Shown here in pieces: positions 60,767-64,000 of a DNA stretch of 64,000 nucleotides. Each line of letters opens with the position of its first letter. Position 1 is the stretch's first letter. The translations under genes and the position numbers were made by a program. This stretch comes from Membranipora membranacea (Eukaryota > Bryozoa > Gymnolaemata > Cheilostomatida > Membraniporidae): assembly GCA_914767715.1 (NCBI GenBank), contig OU612066.1, forward strand, positions 25,332,283 through 25,396,282. The letters are read 5' to 3'. The notes under the pieces were generated by a model. That model was given only the letters and a program-made list of their open reading frames with translations. It made no database searches and had not been told where the DNA came from.

Positions 60767-61741
60767 TCATGCTCTCACTTCACAATCACTGTCTTCAACA
60801 TTCCTCCTGGATCTTGCCTTGATTGCTGGAGACGGAGGGAGTTCATTGGGATGATACTGTACATGAGCAACTCTATGGTTGCAAGCCCCAGAGCCAGAGA
60901 GGGGCCCATAATGTACAGCAGAAGTAGGGGGCTCATCATTGTCACAAAATAATGAATCATCAAGACAAATGTTCAATGAATTGACCTAAGTGAACACTCA
61001 CACTGACTACTGCAAAGGCCCCCTGCAGAACATCTGTGGACTACTAGTACTTAGTTAGTGCAATCAATGAATGAGCTAATATTCATGCAAATTGACAACT
61101 GTGCATAAAATTGACTTGTTGGTCACCTGCTATTGGCCATAACTACGGCTAACAAGGCAGACTTAGCCTGAGCAAGGAGCCAACTCCCTTCTTGTGAAGA
61201 CTTGTGCCTATGGATGGTGATTCACTTTTTCACTCCTGTCTTTTCTGTTATCATTCTGTTCTGTAGACTAAGATTAGACTTGAATAAGTATGGGGGGAGG
61301 TAAGATCCCTCAAGCCCAACCGATAAAGTTTCATTGAGAAACTGGGCCACCACAGCTGCAGTGAAGTAGACAACTCCAATTAGCATGACATTATTTTGGT
61401 AATGGAATTTATAATGAGAAATATGTGTGTTTTCGTATCAGATTTATTAGCACTCATTAGGAAGTAAAAAATCGAAAGCTTGTGTTGTTATGAATCTAGC
61501 TCAAATCAGTTGTATTTGGGAATGCAGGGTGCTTGTAAAACCAAGCCAACGCAGTCACTCCTAATGCAATGCATCATAGTTTTAGGCCACAGTTGTAATC
61601 CAAATTGATCATGTTATGCTACATTACAACATTAAGAAGGAAAGTGATTTTAGTTACCCAAATTCATAACACTTACACCTTGCGTCCATGCTGTTTTCAC
61701 CTGAACCAACATAAGTGATTCACCCCGAAGTTTTGTCTCTC
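60767..61741 (-). CDS. Putative 3' exons of an unrecognised gene
   Basis: Two minus-strand exons join in phase: 61741-61677 (GETKLRGESLMLVQVKTAW, then TQG) and 60985-60767, ending in TGA. The last exon encodes a hydrophilic proline- and charge-rich end (DNDEPPTSAVHYGPL, ELPPSPAIKARSRRN). Both borders have good AG and GTAAGT sites. The opposite frame of the last exon encodes a hydrophobic stretch, but it lacks splice support. Upstream exons were not found and may lie above 61741 or beyond the window. Family unknown. Confidence 0.35.
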
Positions 61742-62491
61742 CTGCATTGTAAAACGGCAGGTTGGTGGGCATACTTTAAATTTAGTGTATTTATCAGAAA
61801 TTGCATTTCATTCTTTCACAACGAGAAGACAAACTTCGAATAAATAAGAACTCCGTTATGTAGGCTGTTGTGTCACAAGTTTCGGTCAGTTGTCAATAAA
61901 TAAGAAATCTTTATTGGTGAGTAACATTGCAGATGATATGTAGCTTTTATCATAGAGGACAAATACACCTGGAACAATAACAGAACATTGAAAAACCGGA
62001 CCAATATATCAGGCAGTTTTCATCATCGCGTTATCAAAATTTAAAAAATACTAAAGAAAATTCAAATCAATGATGTCCAACTTGTAGAAACTGCAGGGGT
62101 ACAGGTAGTAACAAGATCCACATGGCTTGTCTTGATCCAGAGTTTTGATGACAAACATACCAATAAAATGTTATATAAATAATCATCCATCAACACATAT
62201 ATCATTTCATCATTTTCAGATGCTTGAAGCACTGTGCATTGAATTCGAAAGAAATAAAAACCTGATAGAACTATTCTTGACAGAAAACAAAAACTTGGTT
62301 TTTGCTAGGGTCATAGTATCTCATATCATTGGTGTTTGATTGGATACATTTCATTGGATGCCTAACTTCAATTCTCAGTTGATAACTTACAAAATTAAAT
62401 AAAAATAAATTCACAAATCAGCATCATTTCACAATCATTATCAAGGATAAAATTGTCACCATCACAGGAACTAATGCTTACCTAAGCATGG

Positions 62492-62638
62492 CTAGGCTTT
62501 GGTGTTGTTCAGTGATGAAACACTGCTGTAAGTTGATGAAGGAGCTGTTGAAGTATAGATTCCCCTTTTTGGCACTCTTGGATAGTGTATCTCCATAATT
62601 CTAGCATACAAGGAATGAGCACCATGCAAAATCAAGCC
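62492..62638 (-). CDS. Putative terminal exon of an unrecognised gene
   Basis: A TTTTAG acceptor at 62639 opens a 49-codon frame (LILHGAHSLYARIMEIHYPR, then a Ser/Thr-rich tail ending NNTKA and TAG). Codon use looks protein-like. No partner exon was identified in the remaining 1.3 kb of the window, which also contains the 288-bp element, so the gene is probably cut by the window edge. Confidence 0.3.
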   Translation of the reverse strand, partial: GLILHGAHSLYARIMEIHYPRVPKRGIYTSTAPSSTYSSVSSLNNTKA

Positions 62639-62775
62639 CTAAAATGAAGAGAAATATTATGATGATGCAAGCAAGGAATTTTAAAATTGATACCTGATAA
62701 TTTCTAAGGTAACCTGTAACCCAACCAAGCGGTGATAAATTTTTTATTGTTAATTATCAAATTAAAATTAATAGG

Positions 62776-63077
62776 TAATATACACTGAATTAGATTCTTC
62801 TCATAGAATGGAAATAGTATCATAGCGTTATACAGTTAGGACACTAAACACAGGGACCCATCTGACTGTGATCAGATTGGCTGTCCCTAGTAGTATGAAT
62901 AATTAGCCTGAGAAATTGTCTTGTTTACAAAATTGCAAACGGTAATTATACCCCTACAGTGTCGATGATTTGGGCATTTCTAGATTGCTACTAGGGACTG
63001 GCTATTTTTGCAAGCCCTTTGTTTTGCAAAAGAAAGCTAATGATGCTATTCCAGATATGGAATTCAATGGTAATATA
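62776..63077 (-). mobile_element. 288-bp nonautonomous element with 7-bp duplication, copy B
   Basis: 62783-63070 is the inverted counterpart of 56793-57081, over 90 percent identical by eye. It is flanked by its own target repeat, TAATATA, at 62776-62782 and 63071-63077. Two different exact 7-bp duplications for the same ends fix the element boundaries. Confidence 0.87.
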
Positions 63078-64000
63078 ACTGCAGCTTCAGGGCAATTAGT
63101 GCACTGGCCAGCTGTCAAACTATTGGATTATATAAGGAGTTACCCTCATCATAAGGGAAGCTCGACTGCACGATCATAGCAGTAATCTGTTCTTTTTTAT
63201 TACATAGCAGGATGGGAGACGATCCAAACTCTTGATCCAGTGGAGGCAACAGAAAATAAAACGGTTTTAATGAAGATTCTTATTGTTATATTATAAATTA
63301 TATTATAATTATTCCTTTACCAGAAATTGATGATGCCACCAAGGAGTTAGATGCCACATCGAGCCTTACGTCAATGTAGCAGAAATAAGGAAATTTAGCA
63401 ATCAATTATTATGCCCTTTCCTGACCGGGTCTTCCTTTAATTTACAAACAAGAAATGCAATTATGACTTTGTTCTATGTTGCACCTCCTACAACAATACT
63501 CAAGATTGCATCTTTTTTAGTTTTAAAGTTTTAATTTTGTACCCTACTCACGCCCACCACATAAATACCTAATGAATGTGAACTCGAAATGATTCAGAGA
63601 AAACTCAGAGTAAAGAACTGGCTGCCAGTGCCGGCTCGCAATTAGCTGCGACACTCTTTCGAAAGCACACAAGTTTTTTATTGTTATAGCCTCAGCAATA
63701 TCTGTTTTATGATAAATATATAATATATAAGTATGCAGATCAACATCAACAACAGAAAAATCAGACCTTAACTGAAAAGTAAAATAGAAATATGAAAGGG
63801 AAAAAATGACACAGTAGGCAATAATGTATGCTGTGCCTCAGGCCTGACATTACGGAATATTATTGCTGCTTCAGAACAAGGCAACGGCTATGCTGATTCA
63901 GCGAGGGCTGAACCCCACTTTGCACATAAGTACAACTCACTAATTCACATTTTAGCTGGCTAAACATATATTGAATACAGGAACATGACGCTGTCCTCAG
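63078..64000. other. Window end, no gene recognised
   Basis: AT-rich sequence with short low-complexity stretches. The frame at 62970-63179 overlaps the transposon copy and is not considered coding. Confidence 0.5.

Noticed and set aside
60761-60963. Hydrophobic frames on both strands over 60761-60963
   Set aside because: They lack splice-site support. The hydrophilic minus-strand frame joins in phase to 61741-61677 and is preferred.
1-64000. CRISPR arrays, operons or prokaryotic signals
   Set aside because: None seen. Genes are intron-rich and eukaryotic throughout.

Overview
The window looks like nuclear DNA of an invertebrate animal, and a sponge (demosponge) is my best guess. It is AT-rich with short GT-AG introns. 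It carries single-copy animal genes: SDHAF2, RPL19, POLG2, a KDEL receptor, ADISSP/C20orf27 and ABHD2. It also has a TIR-like plus TPR protein of a type I associate with sponges and protists. The sponge assignment is inference; no species marker was tested. The gene models below were spliced by hand from the sequence, using GT-AG sites, phase continuity and family alignment from memory.

Layout. 0.9-9.35 kb (-): a 12-exon gene for an unrecognised single-pass receptor-like protein of 897 aa. 10.05-22.77 kb (+): an ABHD2-like lipase of 9 exons and 594 aa, head-to-head with the receptor gene. 15.1-34.8 kb: a direct tandem duplication. Copy 1 holds ABHD2 exons 6-9 plus a tail-anchored coiled-coil gene (-). 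Copy 2 holds a decayed ABHD2 fragment plus an apparently intact second tail-anchored gene. 35.8-39.75 kb (-): SDHAF2. 40.66-43.18 kb (-): RPL19, with two related snoRNA-like repeats in consecutive introns. 44.75-48.59 kb (+): POLG2. 49.68-52.22 kb (-): KDEL receptor. 54.88-56.55 kb (+): TIR-like/TPR protein on one coding exon. 57.85-60.31 kb (-): ADISSP/C20orf27. 60.77-62.64 kb (-): two putative exon groups of unrecognised genes, probably partial.

The most unusual signal is a set of very small palindromic or inverted-repeat insertions. Several have termini like CAATGAACT and exact 7-bp target-site duplications, and the smallest is 26 bp. The tandem duplication acts as a natural control, because one copy keeps the empty site. 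A 288-289 bp relative occurs twice in opposite orientation, at 56.8 and 62.8 kb, each copy with its own 7-bp duplication. Other elements include a PIF/Harbinger-like MITE (3-bp duplication), an element with a 9-bp duplication and several foldbacks.

The genes do not form one pathway. Two neighbours serve mitochondria (SDHAF2, POLG2), RPL19 is ribosomal and KDELR acts in the secretory pathway. I found no operons, CRISPR arrays or prokaryotic features.
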